Below, piece after piece: positions 21,742 to 34,000 of a stretch of 64,000 nucleotides of DNA. The notes below the pieces were generated by a model. That model was not told the origin of the DNA and searched no databases. It was given only the letters and a program-made list of their open reading frames with translations. Position 1 is the stretch's first letter. The number at the start of each line of letters is the position of its first letter. Origin of the DNA: Amblyornis subalaris (taxonomy: Eukaryota > Chordata > Aves > Passeriformes > Ptilonorhynchidae); contig JACAXG010000068.1 in NCBI GenBank assembly GCA_018881555.1, positions 1,454,198 to 1,518,197 on the forward strand, read 5' to 3'. The translations under genes and the position numbers were made by a program.

Positions 21742-23161
21742 GTAGTGGATGTTTTTGGGTTTGTTTCAGTTGTTACATCTCTTTGTGATGCTTTTCCCCT
21801 GTTTCTTGACACCTCTGGGGTGGTTCTTGGGTTCATTTGCTTTCTCCCCCTTTAATTGCATTGTGTGAGCTGGGTGTTCCTGCTCATCCCAGCTCATCCT
21901 TCCTCATTGGAGCTGCTTCCCAGGCTGTGTGTGAGCACAGGCAGCAGCCCAGGACTCTCCAAGGAAATTCCTGGGTGGAGGGATAGACGAGGCCAAACAC
22001 TGATTTGGATTTTTTTTTTCCCCACCTAAATTGGTGCAGCACCATGGAAAGAGTCTGCAGATCCCCTGGACTTCCCTGGGAAGGGAAGAGCTTATTGGGA
22101 TGTAAGATGAAGCACTTCTGCCATGTGTTTTTGCTCTGAGCTGTTCCTTGGGTTGTGCATATCCTCCCTCTGCCTGGGAAAGGATTGTTTAGTGGTGTGA
22201 GGCTGAACTGTGGACTGGGCTTCACGTGCCTTTTTTCCATAGTTTTATTGCTCAATCTTGCATATCCAGGGACTCCTGGAGCCACTGGAAATGCCTCTGT
22301 NTTTAGGCACCTGCTTTTCCTGACAAATCTGTGCTGTGGGTCTTGTGGTTTATTTGCAGGTATCCCCCCCCAGGATATAAACTCTCTCATGTCCGAGGAT
22401 CGAGGCAAATTAATAAAAAGACTTGATGTGCCCAGATGCTACAGAAATGTGCCTACATAATTCATGTTGGTATAAAAGAAAAAAACCCCTGCCTTTTCAA
22501 AAACTTACAGGAATATTTTCTGTTAAGGTCATAATTATCACTTGCTTTCAAGACTGTGGCACTCACTTGGAGACTGGGAGGAAGAGGAAACCTCTTCTAG
22601 GTTATTAATATTTGGGGAGACAGAGCCTGGGGAGTAGGAAATGTGGTTGTGGGAGTGTGAATATTGGCCCCTTGTGTTTTGCTTTTGTGTGGAATGTTTG
22701 ATGTAGGACATGGAACTGTTGCTTTTATTTTTATTTCTTTAAAAATGGAAACTGCTACATGCCAGATCAGGGGAGAGAGTGTATTGATGTGCCAGATGTC
22801 CTGGTGAGTCTTACTGCACCAAGGTCTGTACTCACCTCCCTGTTGATGGTTTTCCCAACTGACTCTATTTTTCAACTTTTTTTTTGGTGAATGCTGAAAT
22901 GAAAAAGGGAAAAAAAAAAAAACCCAACCCAACAAAAAACTGGACCATTCCTTGCCAGAACACAAAATCCCTGTGTAGCCTGGCCTGTGGTGCACTGGGA
23001 ACACATGGGTGCTTTGTGTTTGTGGGAGTGAAGCTGGTGAGGAGGTTGGGATGAGGCAAACTGACTTTAGATGAGCCTTTTATAAGGAGTTCACTCATTT
23101 TTTTCTATAACACTGTGCTATCACCAGGACTTAAAGAACTGTTCTGGCAGTAAGGACTGCC

Positions 23162-23183
23162 TTTTTTTTTTTTTTTTTTTTTT
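23162..23183. repeat. T homopolymer, 22 bases
   Basis: This is the longest homopolymer in the window. It is followed by GTTCCTAG, so it mimics a splice acceptor with a pyrimidine tract, but no coding frame or donor site follows convincingly. Confidence 0.9.
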
Positions 23184-23762
23184 GTTCCTAGTTCAGTTTC
23201 TCTATAAATATTATTCAAAGTTCTTTCTTCCCAAGAGACCCTAATTATTTTTAGACACTGCTCAGTATTTTCTGCACTCCTTTTACCGTGGAAGTGTAGC
23301 TTCCCAGAGTGTGAAATGCAGTGCTTGCCTTGTCAGTGTAGAGCTACTCTGCTTCAGCACTTGTTTCCCCTTGTTTTGGGCTCTCGAGCCAGCTCTGGGC
23401 TGTTCCCCGTGATGCTGGAGGTGCTGTGCCAGCAATCCTAACGAGCAGTGCCCTGAGCCCAGTTAAGGAGCAGAGCAGCTGACCAGGATAAAGAAATGTG
23501 CAAGTGGCAGTGGAACGGAGCTTGCAGGGGAGTGGAGCAGCAGCAGTTTGCAGACCTCAATGAGAAATTCAGCAAGGGCACAGGGGAGGACTGTAACTCT
23601 TAAAGTTTGCAGGAGGAGTTTTCTCGATGGCCAAGGGCTGGCAGGAGCTCTGCTGAGCCTTTCATCTGTTTTGAGTGAGCTTTTCCCTTTGGATGGATCC
23701 TGCATCCTCTTCTCACACTCCTCCTGTGTCCCAGCGCCTGTGCTGGCTGGCCTGGCCCTCTG

Positions 23763-23792
23763 CTGTCCCCAGCTGTCCCCAACTGTCCCCAG
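23763..23792. repeat. Short minisatellite, 10-bp unit, three copies
   Basis: The unit CTGTCCCCAG is present three times in tandem with one substitution (CTGTCCCCAA in the middle copy). Confidence 0.9.
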
Positions 23793-24193
23793 GGCCACTC
23801 TTGCAGTCCCGTGACCTGCCTGGCCCGCAGGTGATTGTTGGTGTGGGTGAGGTGGATGCAAGGTTGGGAATTGAGCACCAATTAAGCTCCTGGACGTGAA
23901 CTTCTTCACCAGCTCCACTTCGCGGATTTGTCTAATTGACTGAAGAAATAGTTTGAAGTGGAGGAACATTTCTGTCCATTAATGTTCAAATGAACTGCAA
24001 ATTGCAGAGCTTGGAAGCCTCCATATTTCCTTAAGATAAAAGCTTTTTCAAAAATGAGAATCGAACTTTGTTTTAAATCAGAAACAGCTGCATTTGTATG
24101 GGGGGGGGTTGTTTTAAGTAATTTTCTGCATGAATAATTTGAAAGCTGCTGCTGACTGGTGAAGATGTAACATTTCTCAGTTTTAGACTGGGG

Positions 24194-24220
24194 AATATAT
24201 ATAATATATATGATATATAA
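24194..24220. repeat. AT-rich alternating tract
   Basis: Alternating AT and TA steps interrupted by AA and GA form an unstable simple repeat. It is followed by an eight-T run. Confidence 0.8.
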
Positions 24221-24894
24221 AATTTTTTTTCTTTTATAGAATGGGAACTGATGAGAGAAAGCAAAGAAATTCCCTAGGCTTAGCAAATATCTCAGCATCT
24301 GAGCTGACTCTGGTGCAGAGTTATTTCCTTTATGCAGCTGCCAATACTCACAGAGTCTACGATTTACCTTGCTATCATCAGGGAGTAGCAGAACTGAGGT
24401 GGGAATTGCAGTACACAGATGTTCTTCTTATGGGATGGAATATCAGAAGAAGCTCAGGATGGGAGAGAAGGGGGCAGGACTACCAGACTCTGCATTTNAT
24501 GTGGAAAACCAGAGGCAGGTGGGTGCTGTAGGATTAGTCATGGACTTGTGAAAGAGGAGACCACCATCAGAACAGACTCACTTTCTGTTCCACGACCTTG
24601 CTGCAAAGTGCTGGGGTAACTCTTGAAAAAGCCCACAAAAACTACTTCTGTTTTACCATATTTCCCTTTTAATTCAGAATACACATGGAGCGTTTGAAGG
24701 GTAAATGTTGCTGTTCTATAACGAAAAATCCTTAATATCAATTTTATGGAGTCTTTAAATTTCCAGAGGCTGCACCACTCTGGAAACCCCTCCCTCCTCT
24801 TGTGTAATTATATAAGGAACAGAGCTGTTCCTTATAACATGAGTTTGTCCTAATAATATCCCTGTATTGTTTCCCCCATCTGTTCTGCAGCCAT

Positions 24895-25370
24895 TATATT
24901 CCGGAGCAGAGCCGTCCAGGAGGAGCAGAGTCCTTATGCACGGCTAATGTGGATATTCCCGGGGGATAGAAATACCGTGGCACTGTCTCTGGGANGGGGA
25001 ACAGATGGCACCCAGCCACGCACTCACTCTGATTTCCTGAGAGCTGTTTTGACGCTATCTTGGGGAAAAAAAACACCAACAAAATTTAGCATTCAGCTAT
25101 TCCTGCTCGTCTGAGCAGGCAGGAGGGCGAGCTGACCTCTCAGAGGGTCAGGGTGGTGGGCAGGGGTGGCAGGGGGGTCCCTGCACAAGCTTTTATCTCG
25201 GGAAAGGAGGTGCCCTCTGAGCACTCGGACGGAAAAGGCTGATGGGCTCTTTCCGTCAGCTCATCCCCGTCCCGAAAACAAAGATGAAAGGTGTTTCCGA
25301 GGGAGAGCAGTGATGCAATATTTACCCAGAAGATGGAGAGGCAGATGAAAGGTGCCGCTTTGTTCTTCCC
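24895..25370. other. CpG-enriched block
   Basis: About 18 CpG sites fall in roughly 475 bp, in contrast to the CpG-poor flanks. It is non-repetitive. A 60-codon plus-strand frame at 25166-25348 is arginine-rich with no recognisable domain. The block could be an orphan CpG island, enhancer or alternative promoter; no TATA box or start site is identifiable. Confidence 0.35.
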
Positions 25371-28300
25371 CTACACCGTGTGCTGCTGCTTTGTCTTGAA
25401 GGATGTTAAAGGAAAGTGGCTGTTCAAAACGAGGCCTAAAGTAAAAAAAAGATAATAGGGATTGACTTTTGTGGGGTTTATTCAGCTTCATTGCTTTGCA
25501 TCTCCTTTTTATCATGGAGAAATAAGCTCTGGTTTGGATGAAATTAATGTAGATCTATGCTGTGTTGGCTTAATTCTAATTTAAAGCACATATTGGATAC
25601 ATCTTTTGAAGTATTTCATTTCTTGTGATGCTAATTTAGGTTTATAACCTTGTTTTTAAGCCTGGACCTGGATGTGATCATCAGTGTTTGACCTCAGAGT
25701 GTTGCTGGTGGGAGCTGTCACAGCTCTGTGGGAGCTGGTGGAACAGGGTGAAAACCTGGGTGCCATCACTCCTAAAGTGCATTGCACATGTGAAAGAAAT
25801 TCCACACATACTAAAGAAATTCACTCTTAGAATATATTTTGAATATTCTGAGCGTCAAGTAATTCCAGGTAACTGCCATTACTTAAGTTAATCCACTTTT
25901 TTTTTCCCAGTGTCTTTTTGACCATTTCCTACACCAGGTTCTGCCCCCACACTCAGGGTAGGTTTTGTTCAGTCAGGCAGCAATTACAGTTCCTGAAAGT
26001 CCTTGCTAGACTCAGTAATGAGAACCTGGGAGCTCAGAGCCACGGGAGAAGCCCGTCAGCACAACAGCACAGATTTTATGTGTATATAGTGCTCAGCAGA
26101 GGTAGTTTTAGAGGCTTTTATCATTTGTCAAGGAAGAGTTAGGAAGGGAAAAAGAAATCAGAATGAATGGGTAGTGTCAGAAATCTCTCTGGCTCCGTGT
26201 AGTGAAGAGGATGCATTCAGCATTCCCTGTGATGCAGGTTGAGGGTGATCTGGGGTGTTTTTCCCCAGGGCAAAAATGATCCTGGGATTATGAGGTGGTA
26301 TGTGAGGGATGAGCTGTGTATGAGCATTTCCTGGTCAAACTGAGCTGCTGAACAGACCCCAGACTGGCCACTGGGATGTGTGGGATGATGCAGCTTTGGG
26401 CACTGGGGCAGTGCTTTAGCAGCACCCTGTGTGCCTCAGCAGCTTTGAGCTGTGTGGTTCAAGCCACTCAACCACTCTCTAACTCTGCTAAAGACTTGGA
26501 ATTATGGTTTTTATTTAGGGCATGTCCAGGGTGTTCCGTAAGGGCATCACTTAGTGAAGAGTGGAGGGAAAATCGATTGGTAGGAGGTGTGGATGAGAAC
26601 CCTTGTGTGGCTGGGGAATCCCTGTGTGTACCAGCGAGGAGCAGGGCAGGATCCAGGAGCCAGAGAGTTTCATCCCGGGGAAGGGATCCCGTCCTGCTCT
26701 CTGGGCCGGGGCTGAAGTGGATCTACAGCCCCCCAGAGGGTCACACTGGCCCTTGCTGGAGATGGACGATACCCATTAGCAGGGCAAGGTGCCACCAGCT
26801 CTGCTGTGGAAACTCCTCTTGAAGCCTTTTGGGCAGTTCCACAGCTCCAAAGGTTGCCCACCCAGCTGTAACTTCATGTATAGGTAGCATTCTATTGAAA
26901 ATTAGTTTTCTTCATGCCTAATGTCATCGGTTCAGTCGTCTGCTGAAAGGAGATGATTGTAATAGCAGCTCTAAACGCCTCTTAAGAGACTTTTTGTAGT
27001 TCCTGTGCAGTCACACACATCTCTCATTTTCCCCCCAAGGCTGCTAAGGAAAAGCCTAAATGATAAATCTGTGAAGACAACTAATGGGAAATTATATCGA
27101 TTGTTCTTTCAGAGTGTTACTTTTTATGGCAGTGGTCTGTGTGACAACTGCTCACACGCAGGTTGGGGGGGGTTTGATTTTTTTAAACAAGTTCTGTTGA
27201 GGGGACCTTGGGGATGTTTGGAATGACGGCAGGTGGTGCAGGGAGTTGGTAGGAGCTTGTTTTAATTGACTTTAAATGCCGTGTTTGTGAGAAGCAGCAG
27301 ATGATATCCAATTCCTGGGTGTCTCATTTCTGCCTGTTAAGTATCTCCGATGTGAGGNTTTTTTCTGGCCCTACGAGGACAACTTTTAGCACTCCTGATT
27401 TCAGTCTTTTGTGTTGATGGAAGGAACATTTTCTGCTGGGCAGCTCCTGCGCAGACAAAACTGATATCTCTTCAAACAGTAGAAATCTGAGATTCTGCTG
27501 AAAAATGTCAGTTTTTCTCCATATCACTGTGACTCTTGCACGACGCTGGCTCCAGCAGGGTGGACCCAAGTCTCTCTGTGAAACGTGGCCTTTGTCAATG
27601 TGTCACAGTGCTCAGCGTGAAGAATTGGTTTCCAGAACAAGTGTAAAAGCTGGAAGTTGGGTTGTAACGATAGCAAATTTCTGGCTTGCATGTTTGCTAA
27701 GGGATGAAAATAAAAGCATATTATGCCTTAATAAACCCTCTAAACCTCTCCGTAGGATTTTCCAGCTGTCACAGCCAGTTTGCATTGCCATCTCCAGCAG
27801 CTCTCAGGAGCAGTGGGGTGTGTTGGTGATGACAACAAGCAGCTCAGTTTGATCTCGAGCCTGCCTTGACTGCATTGGTGTCCATAAATGCCCTTACAGC
27901 CTCTCCTGTGTGTCCCTAAACCAGCTGGGTACTGCCTTCCCCTAAATTCANGTTCAGCAGCCTCGATCTGCTTTAGATGCAACCACAATATCAGTAGTAA
28001 ATTACCATTTGCTGTATTTTTGTTGCTGCCAGTGTGCCAGAAAATCCCTGATTTTCTCAGCCCTTTATCAGAGTTTCCTCAAGTGCTCCAGAAAACATTG
28101 TGCTGTGGCACAATTAGCATGTGTGTAAACCCTACATCTACTTTCAGTGGAATAAAACAAGTTTGTTGCCATGGACTGCCNGGGTAGAGTAAATCTCTTA
28201 CTGGGACTCCTGAGAAGAGACCAGTAGCACTTTTTTGGCTCCTTGAAATGTCATCTTTAAAAAAACCCTGGCGCCACAGCTCCAGGTGATACGCTGTGTA

Positions 28301-29089
28301 GCCACCAACACTGGAAAGTTGGTGGTACTTCGCAGCCTCACATGTTTATCTTGAGCATATGTGGTGAGAAAAGGCAGAAAAGCCACTGCAGGAAGAAACA
28401 GTCGAGGCTGCTGTGGGTGGGCTGGAGATGTCAGCCTGGTTTCACACGGGAAAACGTCGGAAGCGATGCCTGAGCGTGGGAGAAGTCACAATATTTGGTA
28501 CAGGGCTTTGAGGTGCCTTTTTTTTTTTTTCCCCTCCCCTTGAAATCTTCTCTCTCTTCACCATGTGTTTGTGTGAAAGTGTCAACTGATGTTATTACAC
28601 TTGGCATCCTGAACCCTGAGGTTCCTGAAAAAGGAATGTGGAGCGTGCATTTGTTTTCCCTTCGCTAAGGCAGAGCTTTTGATGTTGGAGGATCCTTGGG
28701 GCAGGTTCAGCAGTGTTTGCACACTGCCTGGTACAGGCAGCACTGCAGCCTTTTCTCAGCCCCCTCGGTACAAATACCACCACCAGCAGATTCTTTTGAA
28801 GGGGAANAAAATAACCTGAAAGAAAATCAGTCCAATCTCATGGCTTCTGATGCACTTGACCTNTGCAGCAGCAGTTTAATTTCTGATTTCACCTTTTTCC
28901 TGTACTTTGAGATGTGGTCTCACTCCTAGTTAATTCTNTCATACACAGCAGTATGGGTGAGGGCTCAGGGTTTGCATTCACAGCAGCCCTGGGGTTCTGG
29001 GACCCTCTTCTCTTGGCTCATGCAGGAGACATTCCCTGTGTGCTGGAATTGGCTGTGGTGCTTGGTGCAGGGAGTTGGGAAAATGAAAT
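25371..29089. other. Unique non-coding sequence
   Basis: No gene or transposon is recognised over 3.7 kb. The frame 26376-26822 (148 codons) lacks any domain and has an equally open antisense shadow. From 24997 to 27357 no N call occurs. A 12-base T run lies near 28519-28530. Confidence 0.5.
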
Positions 29090-29488
29090 AGGGTGAANGG
29101 CCTGGAGNGGCCACATGGGGAGTGGCTGAAGTCACTTGGCTGGTTCATCCTGGAGGAGAAGAGACTGAGGTCAGACCTCACAGGGGTCTGCAGCTCAAAT
29201 CTCTGCTCTGTGACCAGGGACAGGACCCAGGGAACAGCTGGAGCTGTGCCAGGGGAGGTTTGGGTTGGATATCAGGAAAAGTTTCTTCCCGCAGAAGGTG
29301 GTGGGCACGGAACAGGCTCCCCAGGGAATGGTTCNGGCCCCAAGGCTGCCAGAGCTCCGGGAGCNTTTGGACAATGCTCCCAGGGATGCACAGGGTGGGA
29401 TTGTTGGGGTGTCTGTGCAGGGCCAGGAGCTGGACTGGGTGATCCCTGTGGGTCCCTCCCAGCTCAGGATATTCTGTGATTCTATGAG
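29090..29488 (+). mobile_element. CR1 LINE 3' fragment with ORF2 C-terminal relic
   Basis: The order of blocks is that of a plus-strand CR1: GGAGAAGAGACTGAGGTCAG at 29155, a GGGACAGGACCCAGGGAAC block, GGTTGGATATCAGGAAAAGT near 29264, GCACGGAACAGGCTCC at 29306, then GGATATTCTGTGATTCTATG and the end near 29488. The frame starting at 29265 begins DIRKSFFPQKVVG after its Met, matching the conserved ORF2 C-terminal DIRKxFF motif. Upstream frames are shifted, so the copy is inactive. It differs in tail sequence from the CR1s at 47 and 53 kb, indicating another subfamily. Four N calls fall inside it. Confidence 0.93.
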
Positions 29489-29654
29489 GCTACAGGTATT
29501 CATAACCTGTACAATTTCTGTGTGTGTATCTCNGTCTTTACTCGTTTACAGCAAAATCTCCTCTGTCAAGGCACAATAAGTTTCAAGGTAACAAACAGGT
29601 GAATGTTGAACATTTTTAAAAAAAAAAAGTCTAATTGCCTGGAAACCNGGTGAA

Positions 29655-29905
29655 CCCAGGAAACGCAAAGCAGAGGTGCCCCGAGAGCCGCAGCAGGCAG
29701 ATGTTGCAGTTGTTGCGTGGCTCGGAGCTGGGAGCTGCATCTGGGCGGAGTGGGAGCTGCGGGAGCGTGAGAGCCCCGGTGTTCCCCCCGCGCTGCCCGC
29801 ACAGGCGGGCTGTGTTCCCGGCTCCAGCTGCTCAATGCCGGGATTGTTGCGGAGGAGCAGTGGCAGGGATCCACGGGAAACCTTCCCGGCGCTGCCAGAG
29901 ATGCT
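29655..29905. other. Compact CpG-dense block
   Basis: Nineteen CpG dinucleotides occur between about 29664 and 29891, including CCCGCGC-type runs, with high GC content. This is the densest CpG cluster in the window and is far above background. It begins about 165 bp past a CR1 end. Frames are open on both strands across it (29566-29979 minus, 29635-30015 and 29676-30062 plus), which is expected of GC-rich DNA and is not evidence of coding. It could be an orphan CpG island or promoter; no gene is identifiable nearby. Confidence 0.5.
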
Positions 29906-30159
29906 GGGAGGCTCCTGTCAGCCCCCTGAATGCAGCTGGGGGCTGCTGGGGGCTTCGTGCTGTGCCCCAAGGGTTGCATGGGCAGTTTCCGTGTGGTGTT
30001 ACAGGTTTGGGGTGAATGTTCTCACCCTGATTAGGTGCTCCATTTCTATTATCGGGGTTTAATAGTACATTGTGTTTATGGCCATTTGGCAGGGATTTGT
30101 TTCCTTTCCTCTTGGCCTTAAACTCCATAACCTTGCTTTTTGCTATGTGGTCTCAAACC

Positions 30160-30320
30160 CCCTCTTTCATTTAAAACTACGACCATAACAAAGTAATTAT
30201 AATCTGTTTTATCCCATTATAGATTTATGAACGCTTTGGTAACGGTGCAGGATGTACTTTAAATCTCTTCTTTAAAGTTTGAGTTAATCTTTTATTTATA
30301 CATGTACAGGCTCAAAAACC
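30160..30320. other. Candidate conserved non-coding element
   Basis: This AT-rich non-repetitive stretch, with AAAGTAATTATAATCTG and ATTTATGAACGCTTTGG, has no N calls and sits between the CpG block and the LTR. The texture resembles conserved elements, but no alignment supports this. Confidence 0.2.
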
Positions 30321-30526
30321 CTAAGCTACTTCAACATCCCTCTCTCTGCAGCGAGTACTCTTGAATTTCTGTTTGCATGCAGCACGTGTAGCTGCATATC
30401 TGTGTGATCATCACTGCACAGCAGCTAAATTACTTAAGGGAGATTTTTCTGCTTCAGAAACGTGGGTTTACATTGTGTGCTAACAGAGACACTGTCTGCC
30501 AGCCCCTCCAGTGTTTCATGGCTTCT

Positions 30527-31066
30527 TGTCGTGGTTTAACCCTACCTAAAAACCAAGTCCCACAGGGATGCTCACTCCCCCACCAGTGGGGTGGGCGAGG
30601 GAGTCATGATGGGAGCAGTGAGAACTTCTGAGGTGACATAAAGACAGCTCAACAGGGAAAGCAGAAGGCCAACAAGGAGATCCTTCCCTGTTTCCCATGG
30701 TTGGGCAGGTGTTCAGCCATCCCAGGACAGCAGGGCTCCATCACCCTCAATGGTTACTGCAAATGTCCTCCTCTTCTTTCTTCTTCCCCCACCTCACACG
30801 CTGAGCATGATGTCACACGGCCTGGAATATCCCTGGGGTCAGTTGGGGTCACCTGTCCTGGCTGTGCCTCCTCCCAGCCTCCCCCACACCCCCAGCCCCT
30901 CCCCAGCGCGGCTGTAAGAGGAGCAGGAAAGGCCTTGGCTCTGTGCAAGCTCAGCAATAACAAAAGTATCTGTATTATCAACCCTGTGCTCAGCACAAAT
31001 CCAAAACACAGCCCCAAAACAGCCACTGGGTAGAAAATTAACTCTACCTCAGCCAAACCCAGCACA
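30527..31066 (-). mobile_element. Solitary endogenous retrovirus LTR (avian ERVL-like)
   Basis: A 540-bp element runs, on the minus strand, from TGTGCTGGGTTTGGCTGAGG to an end GGGTTAAACCACGACA, with TG...CA termini. Internal blocks such as TAGAGTTAATTTTCTACCCA, GGCACAGCCAGGACAG, CCAGGGATATTCCA and CCCCACTGGTGGGGGAGTGA match the order I recall for abundant avian solo LTRs, probably ERVL class; I am not certain of the family name. No gag, pol or env sequence and no second LTR is nearby, so it is a solo LTR left by recombination. The five bases flanking each side (CTTCT and TTTCA) do not match, so no target-site duplication survives. The positions expected to hold TATA and polyadenylation signals look degraded. 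Confidence 0.85.
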
Positions 31067-34000
31067 TTTCAGTGTATAAATGCATTCACTAAATGTAAGC
31101 ATGGTGTTAAACTGTGTTAAACCAGTGACAATGTTAAAATTTATGTTTTAATTGGTACTTCTCTGTCCGAAAATACTGGACAGTGTGTGCTGTGGCCCTG
31201 GGTAAGGGGAGTATTTCAGCAGCCTGGGCTTTGGGGTGTTCTACCTCCTGCTGCAGGATTGCTGTGCCACTATTTCAGTTTATTTCTAGTGGAAACTGTA
31301 AAATGAGAAGGGGGAAAGATATTTTGAATAGGCTGGGGAGAGGAGGGAAGCTTGGAAGGCAAGGAGAGCTCGCAGGGAGAAATCAGGAATTTTTCTCTGG
31401 TAGGCTGGCATTGGAGCGATGTGCAGTTGTGCTGCTGTACATCTGCTCTGCCTCTCAGCTTGAGGAATTAGCAAGCAGGGGAGGCTGGAGGTGATATTTT
31501 TTAGCTGACTTGTGCCGTCACTGCTTTTATACTCAGTTTTTGGAACTGTGAGAGAGGAATTCATAGCAGAGACTGTAGCCTGTGAATGGTTAATCTCACA
31601 TCCTTTTAAACTTGAACTTTAAAATTGAAACAGACTGTAATAATGCTGAGACTGGGCTCTGCTGGCTTTATAGCCAAAGTCAGTTAATGATGTCGTCCTT
31701 TTCTGCCTCCTCATCACTGCTCTCGTTCCCAGAACACTACATGTGCCTGCTTTGATTTTCTTTCAAAATCAAAGACATCCATACTGGGAGGCACTATGAA
31801 GTCTCCATAATAAGCAACCACTAAGGGATGACACAAAGTCATTTTCTTTAGTGAGAAAAGTCAAGGTCTACAGCAACCTTGTGACCAAAGCAAATCTAGC
31901 ATCGGCTATTCAATTTAGCACCAGCCAGCAAACTGGAAATGTGCAACAAGAAAAGGTGACTGACTGTGCCAAGGAGGGTGGGAGCAGAGGGGTAAAATGG
32001 CAAATGTTAGGAGTTGCTGGATTGACAAGCATGGGGTGGCCTCTGTGTTCCTGGGGATTGCTGCTGCTGGCTTTGGAAGTGATGTTTTCCAAAACTAGTC
32101 AAGCTGTGGCAGGGATTCATTCCTGGTGGAATGAAGTCAGAGGAGGAAAGGAGATGGGAATTCTGCAGCCACCCACAGAGAGGGCTACAGAGGCTGAGTT
32201 TTCCCCCAGCCACACTGAGAGAGCTCCTGGTTGGAATACTGGTTGGAGTTGGGAATAAACATTTCTGAACGAGCAAATCTTGCTGTCTGAGGGGAATTTC
32301 TCAAGAGCTTTCTTCACTGTAATCGGGTTATTAATGTTCAGTGGATCCTGACACATCAAAGGGACTTGCGTGTCTGAATGCATCCGAGTGCAAAGCAAAG
32401 CTGTTCCGAGGAAAACTCAACAGGGAGGTTCTTCAAAAGGGGGAATGTAAGCCCAGGTCAGCCTGTCACAAAGNAGCCAAGGGTGTTACAGCTTTGCCAC
32501 GCAAGTCTTGGGCTCAAATTTTAAAGACTTCCATTTCTGCTCTGGTTCAATCCCCATTAATGCTGTCACGAGAGGATAAGTCTGTAATATTAATGGTATT
32601 AATGATCTCTCTTTAAAAAAAAAGTGCTGTTTTTATCCCCTTCCTTTCACTGGAGTGATGGTGTTGGTTATCTTGGGGTTATCCCAGGAGCTGGTCGAGG
32701 CTGCCCTGCACAGCTGCTGTGTTGGTCTGGAGCTCACCTACTGCAGGTGCTCCCAAAAGTCACTTTGTACAAAGGTTTAATGAGACAAGAGTGGGAGGAC
32801 AAATGATCCTTTCTGGAAGTAGCTCCTTGGCCAGCTCGCTGNGGACCTCAGGAAGTTGGGCNCCAGGGTCTTGCCCTGGGGGGAATTGGCTGGAATATCT
32901 CAGTTCGAGTGGCTTTATGGCCTTTAGGATAGAAAAAATGGGGCTGGAATGAGATTTTTTAGTTGAGTTTTTTTAATTAGCAGATGGCATTTCTANGAGA
33001 AAGGTTAACAGGAGATAATTTGAGCTTTATTTTCAAAGGCNGAGAAATCTCATGTCCCATGCAGAACAAGAGCAAGGAGGATGGACAGAAAGATTTAGAA
33101 AAGCTTTCACAGTATTAATGTCTGATACATCTATTTATTATGCTTCTTACGTGGTTTTGTCAAATGGCAAAGACAGTAAAAATTCTTTATCAAGCATTTC
33201 CAGCACACCCATTAACTTCTTTAGACCTCGTGAGTGTTGTACAGCACTTACAGCAGAGACACTCAGTAAATCACCATAAAAAGAATACNAAGTGTGGAGG
33301 TGGATAATCATGATTATTTAAATAGGAAATAATTTTGGTCAAGTGAAATGATAACTTTTTTCTTCTTCAGAAACAAATTCTCTGGAGAATATTCTGTCTC
33401 TTGTATAAATTTAGCAGAGAAGATTATCAGTTGATTTGCCTCTGCTTCATGCTCAAGTATGCAAAGCTGCTAAAGACTTTTTGCCTTAGACTTCCCTGGG
33501 CTTTTTTGTCCTAATTTAGTCTGCATTTCCAATTAAGCTGTGTGTTGTTAGGAAAAAAAGTTACATATTTTTCCTTTTTTTTTTCCCTGAAAAATAAATT
33601 TCTCTTGTAGTTGAATAAATCCCCAATGGAAGCTTTCTGCAGCCTTTCTTGAGACGAGATTACAGTAGTTTTTCTGGAAGATCAGGATCGACTCCTGAGT
33701 GAAAAATACAATGTGGTCCCTGCAGAAGTCAGTCGAAGATAAACACTTGATGTGATTATTACAGCATTCTTCAGCCTAAAAATTCAAGCGTGGAACACTT
33801 AAAGAGAGTTTATAGTGGAAGAACATAGTGTATTTAGGATTTGTTTAAAATGTTGGGGGTAATTTCAGTGCAGTTAAGCACAATGGATCCCGGGGTCAGG
33901 ATGCAGGTGGTTTTCCTCTTGTCAGGAATGACTGATGAGCAATGCCCAGGAATCTTGAGGAAAGCCTTTTGGGCACAGGGACAGTGTGACCCTCAGGTGT

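Larger units (their letters stand above)
21742..24890. other. Unique non-coding sequence
   Basis: No gene is supported over about 3.1 kb. It includes A/C-rich low complexity near 22907-22940, the T run at 23162-23183, the 10-bp minisatellite at 23763-23792 and an AT palindrome-like tract at 24194-24220. The open frames of 168-174 codons on the minus strand have no recognisable content. Confidence 0.5.

Noticed and set aside
21884..22408. 174-codon minus-strand open frame
   Set aside because: It contains an N, has an open antisense partner, and shows no domain, signal peptide or splice context.
22350..22460. TTTGCAG followed by an open stretch, as a possible exon
   Set aside because: The translated residues match no family I know, the upstream frame contains an N, and no donor or conserved motif is visible.
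23162..23192. Long T tract followed by GTTCCTAG, a splice-acceptor look-alike
   Set aside because: No coding frame or donor site follows. It is a homopolymer beside a chance AG.
29566..30062. Long overlapping open frames on both strands
   Set aside because: They coincide with the CpG/GC-rich block, where stop codons are scarce. No protein similarity was recognised.
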